From the NCBI GenBank assembly GCA_964369415.1, contig CAYJFP010000014.1, forward strand, positions 1 to 52,414: DNA of 52,414 nucleotides. Reading direction: 5' to 3'. The first letter of the stretch is position 1. The number at the start of each line of letters is the position of its first letter. The DNA is from SIG603 sp964369415. Its GTDB lineage: Bacteria; Bacillota; Clostridia; Oscillospirales; Acutalibacteraceae. The notes beneath the pieces are model-generated. The model was not told where the DNA came from. It was given only the letters and a program-made list of their open reading frames with translations, and searched no databases. A program made the position numbers and the translations under genes. Shown one piece after another: positions 7,872-16,943 of the stretch.

Positions 7872-10421
7872 TTATTCTACGGATGTTTCAGGAGCTGCTT
7901 CTGCTGTTTCTTCAGCTTCTACTGATTTGATATCGTCTTCGTTTTCGCTGTCTCCGTCGTCTTCTATCTCTGAGAGTTCTTCATCATCGTCGTGTGGTGC
8001 TCTTGCAAGGGTTACCACTCGGCTACCCTCTAAAACTCTCATGACTTTAACGCCCTTGCTAGGTCTTGCGCAAACTCTGATGGATTTTGCCTCTATCCTA
8101 ATAATAATTCCGTTATCGGAAATTAAAATGATATCGTCTTCCATGTCTACAACTTTAATAGCCGCTACGTCACCGTATTTCTTGACATGATAGTTAGTTA
8201 GACCCTTACCACCTCTTTTTTGAACCCTGTAATCGGTGATTTGTGAAAGTCTACCGTAGCCAGTTTCTGAAACAGTTAGCACAAATGCGCCTTCTCTTAG
8301 AACAGACATTCCGACAATTTCATCGCCCTCTTTAAGCTCCATGGACTTTACGCCTCTTGCAGTTCTCGAGACAATTCTCACGTCACTCTCGTGGAAGTTA
8401 ATCGCCATACCTTTTTTAGTTGCTACAATTAAGTTTTTGTCTCCGTCGGTGATTCTAACCCACGAAAGTGTGTCACCATCGTCTAAGTCAATAGCAATTA
8501 GGCCGCCTTTTCTCGCTGTATCGTAGGCGGAAAGCTTCGTCCTTTTGATAATACCTTTTTTAGTTACCATGATAAGGTTTTGATCTTCTGAGAACTCGGC
8601 AACTCTAATCATAGAAGTCACTTTTTCGCCTTGTGAAAGAGGTAAAAGATTATTGATATTAATTCCACGGCTACCCCTTGAACCCTCTGGAACCTCGTAG
8701 CACTTAAGTCTATAGACTCTTCCCATATCAGAGAAGAACATTACATAGTCATGGCTGTTTATAACGAAAACTTCGGTCGCAACGTCTTCGTCACGCCTGT
8801 TCATGGCGCTTACACCTCTACCACCTCTTTTTTGAAGCTGGTATGTGTCCATTTTTTGGCGTTTGACATATCCAAAATTTGTAAGAGTTAACACGCACTC
8901 TTCTTTTGGAATAAGGTCTTCGATATCTACTTCGCCGCTGACTGTTGCGATTTCGGTTCTTCTGTCATCACCAAATTTATTCTTGGCTGTAATGGCTTCG
9001 TCCTTTATAATTGCAAGACGTCTTGTCTCACTGCCTAAAATATCGAGTAAATCTTCAATTTTTAGCTTGAGTTCTGCCATTTCGTCTAGCAATTTGTCTT
9101 TTTCAAGGCCTGTTAATTGACCTAAACGCATTTGAACTATCGCCTGCGCCTGAACTTCATCAAACTCGAACCTATCCATTAGTCTTTCTTTACCCTCTGG
9201 AATAGATTTTGACGAGCGTAAGATTGATATTACTTCATCTATGAAGTCGAGCGCCTTTAAAAGTGCCTCTAAAATATGTGCTCTTTCTTTTGCTTTATTC
9301 AAGTCAAACTCTGTTCTTCGTGTAATAACTTCACATTGGAATTTTATATATTCTCTAAGTATTTCGTGCAAATTAAGTGTTTTTGGCTCGCCGTTTACTA
9401 TTGCAAGCATGATAGTTCCGAAAGTTATTTGCATTTGTGAAAACGCATAGAGCTTGTTAAGTACAATTTGCGGTGCGGCATCTCTTTTTAGCTCTATCGA
9501 GATGTGCATTCCGTCTCTGTCGGAGTGGTCATCAATACTATAAATACCCTCAATTCTCTTATCTTTTGCAAGATCAGCAATACTCTCGATAAGTCTTGCC
9601 TTATTTACTTGATAAGGAATTTCGGTGACTACAATTTTATTTCTGCCTTTTTCATCCTCGATAATCTCTGCCTTTGCCCTTAAAATTATCTTGCCTCTAC
9701 CTGTAGAATATGCCGCCCTCATGCCAGCTCTTCCCATGACTATGCCGCCAGTTGGAAAGTCAGGCCCTTTTATATGCTCCATGAGTTCGTCTAGTGTAGC
9801 CTCGGGATTGTCAATTAAACAGCAAAGTCCGTCAACCACTTCACAAAGATTATGAGGTGGAATATTTGTCGCCATACCTACGGCGATACCAGTCGAGCCA
9901 TTGACTAATAAATTTGGAAAATGGCAAGGAAGCGCCACGGGCTCTTTAAGTCTATCGTCATAGTTAGCCCTAAAATCGACCGTGTTTTTCTCAATGTCAC
10001 CTAGCATATGAACTGAAAGTTTGTTCATTTTTGCCTCGGTGTATCTGTAAGCCGCCGCAGGGTCGCCGTCGACAGAACCGAAGTTTCCGTGCCCGTCGAC
10101 CAGCATATATCTCATAGAAAAATCTTGCGCAAGTCTTACGAGTGCGTCGTAAACCGAGCTGTCACCGTGTGGATGGTATCTACCCAAAACAGCACCGACT
10201 GTATCCGCACATTTTCTGTAAGGTTTTTCTGGCCATAGAGTATTTTCATACATGGTGTACAAAATTCTTCTATGAACAGGTTTTAAACCGTCCCTTACAT
10301 CGGGCAGTGCCCTTGAAACTATAACTGACATGGAATATGCTATAAAAGAATCTTCCATCTCATTTTTTAGGTTTATCGGAACAATTTTTCCCGAATTAAG
10401 TTCGTGTTTATATTCTTGCAT
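7872..10421 (-). CDS. gyrA: DNA gyrase subunit A
   Basis: The breakage-reunion subunit of gyrase, which introduces negative supercoils with GyrB. 849 residues. The catalytic Tyr is Y127 within AAYRYTE. The quinolone-determining loop reads GDSSVYD (86-92), with Ser88 and Asp92 at the positions equivalent to E. coli Ser83 and Asp87, so no classic resistance change is seen. The C-terminal beta-pinwheel has the GyrA box QKRGGRG, separating it from ParC, and ends in a long acidic tail rich in D and E. It follows a flavin-reductase gene that splits the usual gyrB-gyrA pair. A terminator lies just beyond it. Confidence 0.98.
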   Translation of the reverse strand: MQEYKHELNSGKIVPINLKNEMEDSFIAYSMSVIVSRALPDVRDGLKPVHRRILYTMYENTLWPEKPYRKCADTVGAVLGRYHPHGDSSVYDALVRLAQDFSMRYMLVDGHGNFGSVDGDPAAAYRYTEAKMNKLSVHMLGDIEKNTVDFRANYDDRLKEPVALPCHFPNLLVNGSTGIAVGMATNIPPHNLCEVVDGLCCLIDNPEATLDELMEHIKGPDFPTGGIVMGRAGMRAAYSTGRGKIILRAKAEIIEDEKGRNKIVVTEIPYQVNKARLIESIADLAKDKRIEGIYSIDDHSDRDGMHISIELKRDAAPQIVLNKLYAFSQMQITFGTIMLAIVNGEPKTLNLHEILREYIKFQCEVITRRTEFDLNKAKERAHILEALLKALDFIDEVISILRSSKSIPEGKERLMDRFEFDEVQAQAIVQMRLGQLTGLEKDKLLDEMAELKLKIEDLLDILGSETRRLAIIKDEAITAKNKFGDDRRTEIATVSGEVDIEDLIPKEECVLTLTNFGYVKRQKMDTYQLQKRGGRGVSAMNRRDEDVATEVFVINSHDYVMFFSDMGRVYRLKCYEVPEGSRGSRGININNLLPLSQGEKVTSMIRVAEFSEDQNLIMVTKKGIIKRTKLSAYDTARKGGLIAIDLDDGDTLSWVRITDGDKNLIVATKKGMAINFHESDVRIVSRTARGVKSMELKEGDEIVGMSVLREGAFVLTVSETGYGRLSQITDYRVQKRGGKGLTNYHVKKYGDVAAIKVVDMEDDIILISDNGIIIRIEAKSIRVCARPSKGVKVMRVLEGSRVVTLARAPHDDDEELSEIEDDGDSENEDDIKSVEAEETAEAAPETSVE

Positions 10422-10457
10422 TTATATATCCCTTTCGATTATTAATTAAACCGTTTT

Positions 10458-10964
10458 TTATTTATTTTCAAGAATTTTTAAGATTTCACCTACATAAGAG
10501 TAGTGAAAATCTCTGTCTTTATAGGCTTTTTCCATCACTTCTTTGTCTACAAAACTTTTTTCGTCCATTGCCTGACAGTAAAGCTTTTTGCAAACGATTA
10601 CCCTTTCGGCTTCTTCAAAAGTCACTCCTTCTTCAAGAAAAACCGGTGTTAGACCTGTTTCCTTTACCTTGTCGAAATCTCTTCCAGATTTTGTACCGCA
10701 AAAAGACAATACTTTTTTATACTCATCAGGTAAAAAAGTAATTGTAAAATTATCGTACTTATTGATAAATTCATAGGTATATCTTTGTGGCCTTACCACT
10801 GTATTAAAAACATTTTTAAACCAAATGTGGCCAATCATTCCCCAAGAACATGTCATAGTGTTGAAAGATTTTTCGTCACCGACAGTTAGCAAAAACCACT
10901 TATCACGAAGATTTGTAAAGGGATTTAGCTCAAATTCATCTAAATTTATTTCATTAAAACTCAT
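10458..10964 (-). CDS. Flavin reductase-like FMN-binding protein
   Basis: 168 residues of the flavin reductase/flavoredoxin family (split-barrel FMN-binding fold). Seen in the sequence: DKWFLLTVGD, an FNTMTCSWGMIGHIW segment resembling the FMN-binding strand-turn, and FCGTKSGRDFDKV, all typical of the small clostridial members. It probably reduces or carries FMN with NAD(P)H or ferredoxin; the partner is unknown. It lies between gyrB and gyrA on the same strand (107 bp after gyrB, 36 bp before gyrA), so it may be co-transcribed with gyrase without a functional link. Confidence 0.82.
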   Translation of the reverse strand: MSFNEINLDEFELNPFTNLRDKWFLLTVGDEKSFNTMTCSWGMIGHIWFKNVFNTVVRPQRYTYEFINKYDNFTITFLPDEYKKVLSFCGTKSGRDFDKVKETGLTPVFLEEGVTFEEAERVIVCKKLYCQAMDEKSFVDKEVMEKAYKDRDFHYSYVGEILKILENK

Positions 10965-11071
10965 AAAAACCGTACCTTTCTTAACTCAAAAAATTTTAAA
11001 TTGGTTTTGATATACATTATAACCTTTTAAGAATGAAGTAAATAGCCTTAAATTTAATTCTATTTTCAACT

Positions 11072-13021
11072 TTAAATATCCAAATCTTTTGCGTATTTTG
11101 CGTTTTTCTCTATAAATTCTCTTCTTGGCTCAACTTTATCACCCATTAGAATTGTCATGATTTCGTCCGCAAGTTCTGCATCTTCTACGTCTACTCTTCT
11201 GACTGTTCTTCTCTCAGGGTCCATGGTGGTTTCCCATAATTGGTCCTTATCCATTTCACCAAGACCTTTGTAGCGCTGAATGTCGTAGCCGCTTCCGATT
11301 TCTGCAATTAAGGCGTCTCTTTCTTCATCGCTATAGGCATATCTATGCTTTTTATTTTTAGAAATTCTATAAAGTGGTGGCTGTGCTAGATAGATGTGTC
11401 CGCCTTCGACTAGAGGCTTCATAAATCTATAAAAGAAAGTCAAAAGTAGAATTCTGATGTGAGATCCGTCGACATCGGCATCCGCCATAATGATGACTTT
11501 TCCGTATCTAAGACGGCTTAAGTCAAATTCTTCGCCTATACCACAACCTAAGGCGGTGATGACAGGCACTAATTTTTGATTTCCGTAAACTTTGTCTATT
11601 CTGGTTTTTTCGACATTGAGCATCTTACCCCAAAGCGCCAAAATAGCTTGGAACTTTCTGTCTCTACCATTTTTGGCAGAGCCCGCAGCAGAGTCACCCT
11701 CAACGATGTAAATTTCAGTTTCATCAGGATTTTTCGACTGACAGTCCGCAAGTTTACCCGGTAGAGTTGCACCCTCTAGGGCAGATTTTTTTCGGACTAA
11801 ATCCCTTGCTTTTCTCGCCGCTTCTCTAGCCCTTGAAGCAGCCATAGCCTTTTCAAAAATTGACCTTGCTATAGAGGGATTTTCCTCTAAAAATGTGAAG
11901 AAATGCTCATTTACCATGGAAGAAACCAGCGCACTAACCTCGGTATTACCTAGTTTTGCCTTGGTTTGCCCCTCGAACTGCGCCTCTTTAACCTTAATGC
12001 TGATTATACAGGTAAGGCCTTCTCTTACATCTTCACCGGATAGGTTTTTATCCGCCTCTTTAAGTATATTATATTTTCTTGCGTATTTATTCATTACAGA
12101 AGTTAGTGAGCGCTTAAATCCATCCTCGTGCGTACCGCCGTCTACTGTTCTGATGTTGTTTGCGAAAGAATAAATCTGCTCGTTGTAACTGTCGGTGTAC
12201 TGCATGGCAACCTCGGCAGTCGAATTTCCGTCCGCTGCCGTAGTCGAAACATGGATAATTTCTTCATGAATGACTTCTGCCGATTTCTTTTTATTTAAAT
12301 ATTCAACAAAGCTTGACAAACCGCCCTCATAAAAATATGTATTGACGATTTTTTCTTCTTCATTTCTTAAATCTGAAAGCTCTATGTTAACTCCTGCGTT
12401 TAAAAATGCCTGCTCACGAAGCCTTCTTTCAAGAATTTCGTAGGAATATTCTTGAGTTTCTTTGAATATTTCAGGGTCAGGCTTAAACTTGACTGTCGTA
12501 CCAGTTGGTCTATCGGTAGGCCCTAGATTTTCAAGGTCTTTAACCGGATTTCCGCCGTCTTCAAACCTTTGTCTATACAGATTGCCGTCATTTACAACTT
12601 CTACTTCAAGCCAAGATGAAAGCGCATTAACAACCGAAGCACCAACGCCATGAAGACCGCCAGAAACCTTGTATCCGCCGCCGCCAAATTTACCGCCGGC
12701 ATGAAGAATAGTATAAACAACTGTAACAGCCGGAAGACCCGTTTGCTGTTGGATACCTACTGGTATACCTCTACCGTTGTCACGAACCATTATCACGTTG
12801 CCCTCTAAAATTTGCACCTCTATTTTAGTACAAAATCCAGCTAGAGCCTCATCAATCGCATTGTCGACTATCTCATAAACTAAGTGGTGAAGACCTCTTT
12901 CGCCTGTCGAACCTATATACATTCCTGGGCGTTTTCTTACGGCTTCAAGACCCTCTAAAACCTGAATCTGACTTTCGTCATACTGCTCTTCTGTATGGGT
13001 TATATTAATATTCTCGTCCAA
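11072..13021 (-). CDS. gyrB: DNA gyrase subunit B
   Basis: The ATPase subunit of DNA gyrase. 649 residues, normal for Bacillota. The GHKL ATP-binding region has VDNAIDEALAGF, DNGRGIPV and GGLHGVGASVVNAL; the TOPRIM part has IVEGDSAAGSAKNGRDR and the metal-binding DADVDGSHI; the C-terminus has RYKGLGEM. The start is TTG at 13021 with GGAGG eight bases upstream; no better ATG exists nearby. It sits in the conserved recF-remB-gyrB order, with a zinc-ribbon membrane protein gene inserted between remB and gyrB. Confidence 0.98.
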   Translation of the reverse strand: MDENINITHTEEQYDESQIQVLEGLEAVRKRPGMYIGSTGERGLHHLVYEIVDNAIDEALAGFCTKIEVQILEGNVIMVRDNGRGIPVGIQQQTGLPAVTVVYTILHAGGKFGGGGYKVSGGLHGVGASVVNALSSWLEVEVVNDGNLYRQRFEDGGNPVKDLENLGPTDRPTGTTVKFKPDPEIFKETQEYSYEILERRLREQAFLNAGVNIELSDLRNEEEKIVNTYFYEGGLSSFVEYLNKKKSAEVIHEEIIHVSTTAADGNSTAEVAMQYTDSYNEQIYSFANNIRTVDGGTHEDGFKRSLTSVMNKYARKYNILKEADKNLSGEDVREGLTCIISIKVKEAQFEGQTKAKLGNTEVSALVSSMVNEHFFTFLEENPSIARSIFEKAMAASRAREAARKARDLVRKKSALEGATLPGKLADCQSKNPDETEIYIVEGDSAAGSAKNGRDRKFQAILALWGKMLNVEKTRIDKVYGNQKLVPVITALGCGIGEEFDLSRLRYGKVIIMADADVDGSHIRILLLTFFYRFMKPLVEGGHIYLAQPPLYRISKNKKHRYAYSDEERDALIAEIGSGYDIQRYKGLGEMDKDQLWETTMDPERRTVRRVDVEDAELADEIMTILMGDKVEPRREFIEKNAKYAKDLDI

Positions 13022-13052
13022 AAGTTATTCCTCCGTTATTTTAAGTGAAAAA

Positions 13053-13898
13053 TTAATTTTCATCTTTGGTGTCCGATAAAATGCTGTCTGCATCTCCAAA
13101 TATATCAAGTAAATCTTGACTTTTTTTACTTTGAGTTTCAGTTTTGTTTTGAATCTCTTTTTTATCAAAACTTACTGTATTTCCTAAATTTTGTATATTT
13201 TCTGTAACAGGTTTTTCTTTAGAAGAATTTAAATCTTCAAAATTCAACTCTTCTTTTATCATTTGAGTCTGCCTAACTGGCCTTTGATTTCTTCTTTGGG
13301 TATTATTTGAAGTATTCACTCTATTTTCTCTATTAACCGTAGTTCTTTGCCTTTGATTTACAGTAGTTTTATTAACGGTTTCTATTTGAGTGGTCTTTCC
13401 TAAGTCATTTGAATTTGAACTTTCATTCTCAAACTCAAATGTAGAAGAAATTAAATCTTTTCTTTTTTGTGTTTCATTAATATTTCTAATATTTTTATTA
13501 GGCGCAACTGGCACAAGTTTTCCCATTCTCATTTTAAGCTCGTTATCGTTTTCGTCAAAGTATCTACCATCGCTTGTTTTTCTAATTTTTTTTATAATTG
13601 GCTTTCTTAAATACACCATAAACAAGCTTAAAAAGTAAAATCCTACAAATGGAAGTAAAACCCAAACTGTGGTCATCATATCCACATTATCCCATACAAT
13701 TTGTGAGAAGAAATATATTAAAAACCCGCTGGCAACCGCCAAAACTGCAAAAATATAAATAAGCGGTGAAAGGTAAATATTTGATATTCTCTTGCATCTT
13801 GGGCATAGATATTCGCCTTTTTTTCTGACTGCCCATATTCTAAAAACATTCATTCCTTTTTTACAATGTGGACAAAATGGTAATCCAAAATATTTCAA
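13053..13898 (-). CDS. Zinc-ribbon membrane protein of unknown function
   Basis: 281 residues, not recognised as a named family. The N-terminus has a zinc ribbon formed by CPHC (about 9-12) and CPRC (about 32-35). Two membrane helices follow (about 45-68 and 73-97), then a short basic segment and a long low-complexity cytoplasmic tail rich in N, Q, T and S, ending in an acidic stretch. The start is TTG, with SD AGGAAG. It lies 17 bp after remB and 31 bp before gyrB on the same strand, so it is probably part of the dnaA-gyr transcription unit. The function cannot be deduced. Confidence 0.78.
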   Translation of the reverse strand: MKYFGLPFCPHCKKGMNVFRIWAVRKKGEYLCPRCKRISNIYLSPLIYIFAVLAVASGFLIYFFSQIVWDNVDMMTTVWVLLPFVGFYFLSLFMVYLRKPIIKKIRKTSDGRYFDENDNELKMRMGKLVPVAPNKNIRNINETQKRKDLISSTFEFENESSNSNDLGKTTQIETVNKTTVNQRQRTTVNRENRVNTSNNTQRRNQRPVRQTQMIKEELNFEDLNSSKEKPVTENIQNLGNTVSFDKKEIQNKTETQSKKSQDLLDIFGDADSILSDTKDEN

Positions 13899-13915
13899 AA
13901 CTATTTTCTTCCTTT

Positions 13916-14170
13916 CTAATAAGCATTTTTTAGGCGCTTTACTAAGGTGTAAACCGATATTTGCGATATATAAATTATCTCTTCATTATTCTTTTTTGCA
14001 AGAATAAAAGATTTTGGAAGCTCTAATGACACATTAATAACCTTGTTTTCCTGTTGATATTTCTTTAGCAAATCCCTTGTGTATTTTGTCTTTGTAGAAT
14101 TATCTAAATCAAAAATACCTATGATATTTTTTGAATTTATTGCTGTATCCGAGCCTAGATGTAAATACAT
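13916..14170 (-). CDS. remB: RemB/DUF370 family DNA-binding regulator
   Basis: 84 residues of the DUF370 family, whose Bacillus members RemA and RemB support matrix gene expression. The family opening MYLHLG is present, followed by the conserved hydrophobic core (IIGIFDLDN) and the C-terminal region with YISQISVYTLVKR. The location between recF and gyrB is exactly that of B. subtilis remB (yaaB). It is 14 bp downstream of recF, so co-transcribed. The extracellular-matrix role is known only from Bacillus. Confidence 0.88.
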   Translation of the reverse strand: MYLHLGSDTAINSKNIIGIFDLDNSTKTKYTRDLLKKYQQENKVINVSLELPKSFILAKKNNEEIIYISQISVYTLVKRLKNAY

Positions 14171-14184
14171 ATATTTTTTCCTAT

Positions 14185-15294
14185 TTAATAAATAACTTTT
14201 CCGTTTTCTACTTTATATTTATTTCCGCTTTCCATCAATTTAACGGTAAAATCGTCACAACAGCTAATAAAAATCTGCCCACCGGAAAGCTTATTTAAAA
14301 TATAATCCTGTCTTTTTTTGTCAAGCTCGCTCATGACATCGTCAAAAAGTATAATCGGACTTTCGCCAATATTCTCTTCAAGAATTTTCGCCTCGGAAAG
14401 TTTCATAGAAACCACTATGCTTCTTTGCTGTCCTTGTGAAGCATAAAGTCTTGCCTGAAGTCCGTTTAAATCTATGTCTAAATCGTCTCTATGAGGCCCT
14501 ACTGAAGTAACTCCTTGTCTTAAATCATTCTTAAAATTTTTATTAAGTGCGTTTATATAAAAATCCCTTGGATTCTCTTTATATTTTTCATAAGAAATTG
14601 AAAGAGGCCTATAATTTATCTCGATTTCTTCCTTACTTTCTGAAAGACCATTTATAATTTCTTTAGCACATTCGTTTAGCTTTTCTTTATAAGCATAGCG
14701 CTTTTTTATTATCTTCATTCCAAATTCTGCAGCTTTTTCATTCCAAATATCGAGCATATATTCCATTCCACTTTTTTGTGACATCTCTTTTAAAAGTGCA
14801 TTTCTCTGAATTATAACCCTGTTATATTTTGAAAGAAGTGAAATGTAAGATGGCTCTATTTGGCAAATCGCTCCGTCTATAAATGAGCGCCTGCCCGAAG
14901 GCCCTTCTTTAATCAGCTTTAGATGTTCTGGCGAAAATACCACCGCACAAATTTTTCCGACCAGTGCCGAACCAGTTCTTTTTTTAATTCCATTAATCAC
15001 AGAATTTCTCTTGCCGTTTTCTATGTTTAAAACAGCTTTTTGATCTCTTTTTTCGCTGACAAACTCTGTTTTTATGCTCGAAATCTTAGAATGTTTGCCG
15101 TCTTTTATCTTTGTAAGTTCGGTGTCCTTGTTTCCTCTAAAAGAGTGACCGCCCGTAAAAAGCCATAATGCTTCAAGCAAATTTGTCTTGCCCTGAGCGT
15201 TTTCACCGTAAACCACATTAATATTTTTATCAAATTCTAGCTTAGTATCTTCTAAGTTTCTGAAATTGTGAAGACTGATAGATTTAAAATACAT
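14185..15294 (-). CDS. recF: DNA replication and repair protein RecF
   Basis: An SMC-like ATPase that loads RecA at single-strand gaps together with RecO and RecR. 369 residues, normal length. Walker A GENAQGKTN is at about 34-42, the ABC-type signature ASQGQQRSIV near 285, and Walker B ILFDDVMSELD near 320. It starts 5 bp after yaaA ends, and its SD lies within the end of yaaA, so translation is coupled, as in other Bacillota. Confidence 0.97.
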   Translation of the reverse strand: MYFKSISLHNFRNLEDTKLEFDKNINVVYGENAQGKTNLLEALWLFTGGHSFRGNKDTELTKIKDGKHSKISSIKTEFVSEKRDQKAVLNIENGKRNSVINGIKKRTGSALVGKICAVVFSPEHLKLIKEGPSGRRSFIDGAICQIEPSYISLLSKYNRVIIQRNALLKEMSQKSGMEYMLDIWNEKAAEFGMKIIKKRYAYKEKLNECAKEIINGLSESKEEIEINYRPLSISYEKYKENPRDFYINALNKNFKNDLRQGVTSVGPHRDDLDIDLNGLQARLYASQGQQRSIVVSMKLSEAKILEENIGESPIILFDDVMSELDKKRQDYILNKLSGGQIFISCCDDFTVKLMESGNKYKVENGKVIY

Positions 15295-15299
15295 AAATC

Positions 15300-15512
15300 T
15301 TATTTCACCTCGAGAATAAAACTCTTTCCTTTAAACTCGAAAACGTCTTTGTCACGCATTTTTTTACCCCTCATGGTGCAAACTTCTCCGTTAACCTTTA
15401 CCTTGCCTGATTGAATAATTACCTTGGCTTCTCCGCCTGTATCGACGCTACCCGATAATTTCATCATATTGTCAAGCTTGATAAATTCGGTTTTAATAGT
15501 AATCTTTTCCAA
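15300..15512 (-). CDS. yaaA: S4-domain RNA-binding protein YaaA
   Basis: A small S4-domain protein, always found between dnaN and recF in Bacillota, implicated in RNA or ribosome binding. I prefer TTG at 15512 (70 residues), because GAGGT lies five bases upstream and the family begins just before IKTEFIKLD; a longer version from 15533 would place that SD inside the gene. The S4 core runs through KLSGSVDTGGEAK...VKVNGEV, with the typical RGKK...D end. Confidence 0.9.
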   Translation of the reverse strand: MEKITIKTEFIKLDNMMKLSGSVDTGGEAKVIIQSGKVKVNGEVCTMRGKKMRDKDVFEFKGKSFILEVK

Positions 15513-15563
15513 ATTGTACCTCTTTTTAATCAAAATAGTTCTTCATCTTTAGTCTTTAGCCAC

Positions 15564-15577
15564 AAGTGTTTACACTT
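15564..15577. other. Small inverted repeat over the dnaN stop codon
   Basis: AAGTGT and ACACTT flank TT, making a 6-bp palindrome that includes the dnaN TAA. It is followed (minus strand) by GGCTAAAGACTAAAGATG, resembling the tail of the intergenic repeat near ileS, where a similar palindrome (CCATGTGT/ACACATGG) also adjoins the repeat. Confidence 0.45.
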
Positions 15578-16670
15578 CTGTTTTAAGTCTCATCGGCAAG
15601 ACTAAGAAAGTAAATGAATCACCCTCTAAAGGACTTATAACAAGTGGCCTTTCTGCTCCGCTAATTGAAAATTTAACCATGTCGCACTCTGTAAATCTAA
15701 GTGCATCTAGGATAAATCTGTTATTAAAGCCCATTTCTAAAAATTCGCCTTCAACTTCGCATGAAACTTTGTCTTTTGCCCTACCTATGGAAGTCACGCT
15801 TGAAAGCAAGATTTCATTTTCGCTGAATTTACATCTTACAGGGCTTTTTAGTTTATCAGATATCAAAAGCGAAACTCTTTCTGTGCTGTCGATAAAATCT
15901 TTGGTTTTAACCTTAACTGTTGTGGTAGATTCTTTAGGCAAAGCTGCCTTATAATCTAAAAATTCACCCTCTATAATAGATGAAACCACTATATAATTTT
16001 CAAGTTTGAACATTATATGGCGTCTACCTGGTATGATTTCAACTTCGCCTTCTCCAGCAAGTTTTAATACTTCACCAAGAGTTTTAGACGGCACGATGAA
16101 ACTTGTGTTTACATCTATATTTATGTGCTCTTTTCTCAGTGCAAGCCTGTATCCATCGACCGAGACTAACTCGCAAATTCCGTTTTCAAAGTTAAACAGG
16201 CTTCCTTTATTAACTGGTTTAATATCAGAATCACTTGCTGCAAATATAGTTTGTCTTATCATGCTTTTTAATATTTCGCCGCCTATTTTGATGCTTTCAT
16301 CGCTATTTACTGATGGAAGCTCGGGAAATTCTTCAGGGTCTATACAAACAATGCTAAAATCACTTTCTCCGCAAACTATAGAGGCTATGTTTTTATCATC
16401 TATATTGACAGTCACATTTTCGGCAGTGGTTCTTCTTACTATTTCAGAAAAAAGTCTTGCAGAAATTACAGTCTTTCCATCTTCTTTAATATCTGCATCT
16501 AAAAAAGTTTTCATTCCAAGTTCAAGGTCATATGCTGTTATATATAATTTATCTTCATCAGTAGTTAAAAGTAATCCTTCAAGTGCTGGTATAGTTGTTT
16601 TAGTTGAAACAGCTTTTAATATACTACTTACAGCTTCTGATAACTGTTTTCTATTTACTGTAAAATTCAT
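15570..16670 (-). CDS. dnaN: DNA polymerase III sliding clamp (beta subunit)
   Basis: The ring-shaped processivity factor of the replicative polymerase. 366 residues, the standard length, with three tandem clamp folds. N-terminal MNFTVNRKQL...SILKAVSTKTTIPALEGLLL and C-terminal FLVLPMRL, the conserved end that contributes to the clamp-partner pocket, are clear. The ATG has SD GGAG. It is separated from dnaA by 273 AT-rich bases that I take to be the origin. Confidence 0.98.
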   Translation of the reverse strand: MNFTVNRKQLSEAVSSILKAVSTKTTIPALEGLLLTTDEDKLYITAYDLELGMKTFLDADIKEDGKTVISARLFSEIVRRTTAENVTVNIDDKNIASIVCGESDFSIVCIDPEEFPELPSVNSDESIKIGGEILKSMIRQTIFAASDSDIKPVNKGSLFNFENGICELVSVDGYRLALRKEHINIDVNTSFIVPSKTLGEVLKLAGEGEVEIIPGRRHIMFKLENYIVVSSIIEGEFLDYKAALPKESTTTVKVKTKDFIDSTERVSLLISDKLKSPVRCKFSENEILLSSVTSIGRAKDKVSCEVEGEFLEMGFNNRFILDALRFTECDMVKFSISGAERPLVISPLEGDSFTFLVLPMRLKTEV

Positions 16671-16943
16671 CTCTTACTCCTTTGTTTAAAACTCTTATGT
16701 TTAAATACTTATTTTTTAAAATTTAAATACTTTGCTATATTATTATTTATTTATTAATTAGCCGTAGTATTAGAGAGTGTTAATATGTTTAAAACATTAA
16801 AAAATGGCTTGTCTACTGTAAAAAGTAGATGTTATTTATTAACATTCACTTGTTTATAAATTGTTGATATGTTAATAATTTTATATATTAAACAGTTTTA
16901 AATAGCTTTCAACTGTTGATAAGTAAAACTATGTTGAAAGATT
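16671..16943. other. oriC: Putative replication origin (oriC) with DnaA-box-like 9-mers
   Basis: A very AT-rich spacer between dnaA and dnaN. Six 9-mers resemble DnaA boxes: 16778-16786 (ATATTAACA on minus), 16836-16844 (TTATTAACA on plus), 16851-16859 (TTATAAACA, minus), 16862-16870 (ATATCAACA, minus), 16870-16878 (TTATTAACA, minus) and 16914-16922 (TTATCAACA, minus). Five share one orientation. None is the canonical TTATCCACA; the shared pattern is [AT]TATNAACA. Gene directions diverge at dnaA/rpmH, and two parS sites lie nearby, both expected for an origin. The unwinding element may be the A/T-rich part at 16690-16765. Confidence 0.72.

Noticed and set aside
7849..8190. A Ser-rich plus-strand frame over the gyrA end
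   Set aside because: It is the reverse complement of the acidic gyrA tail, so an expected shadow.
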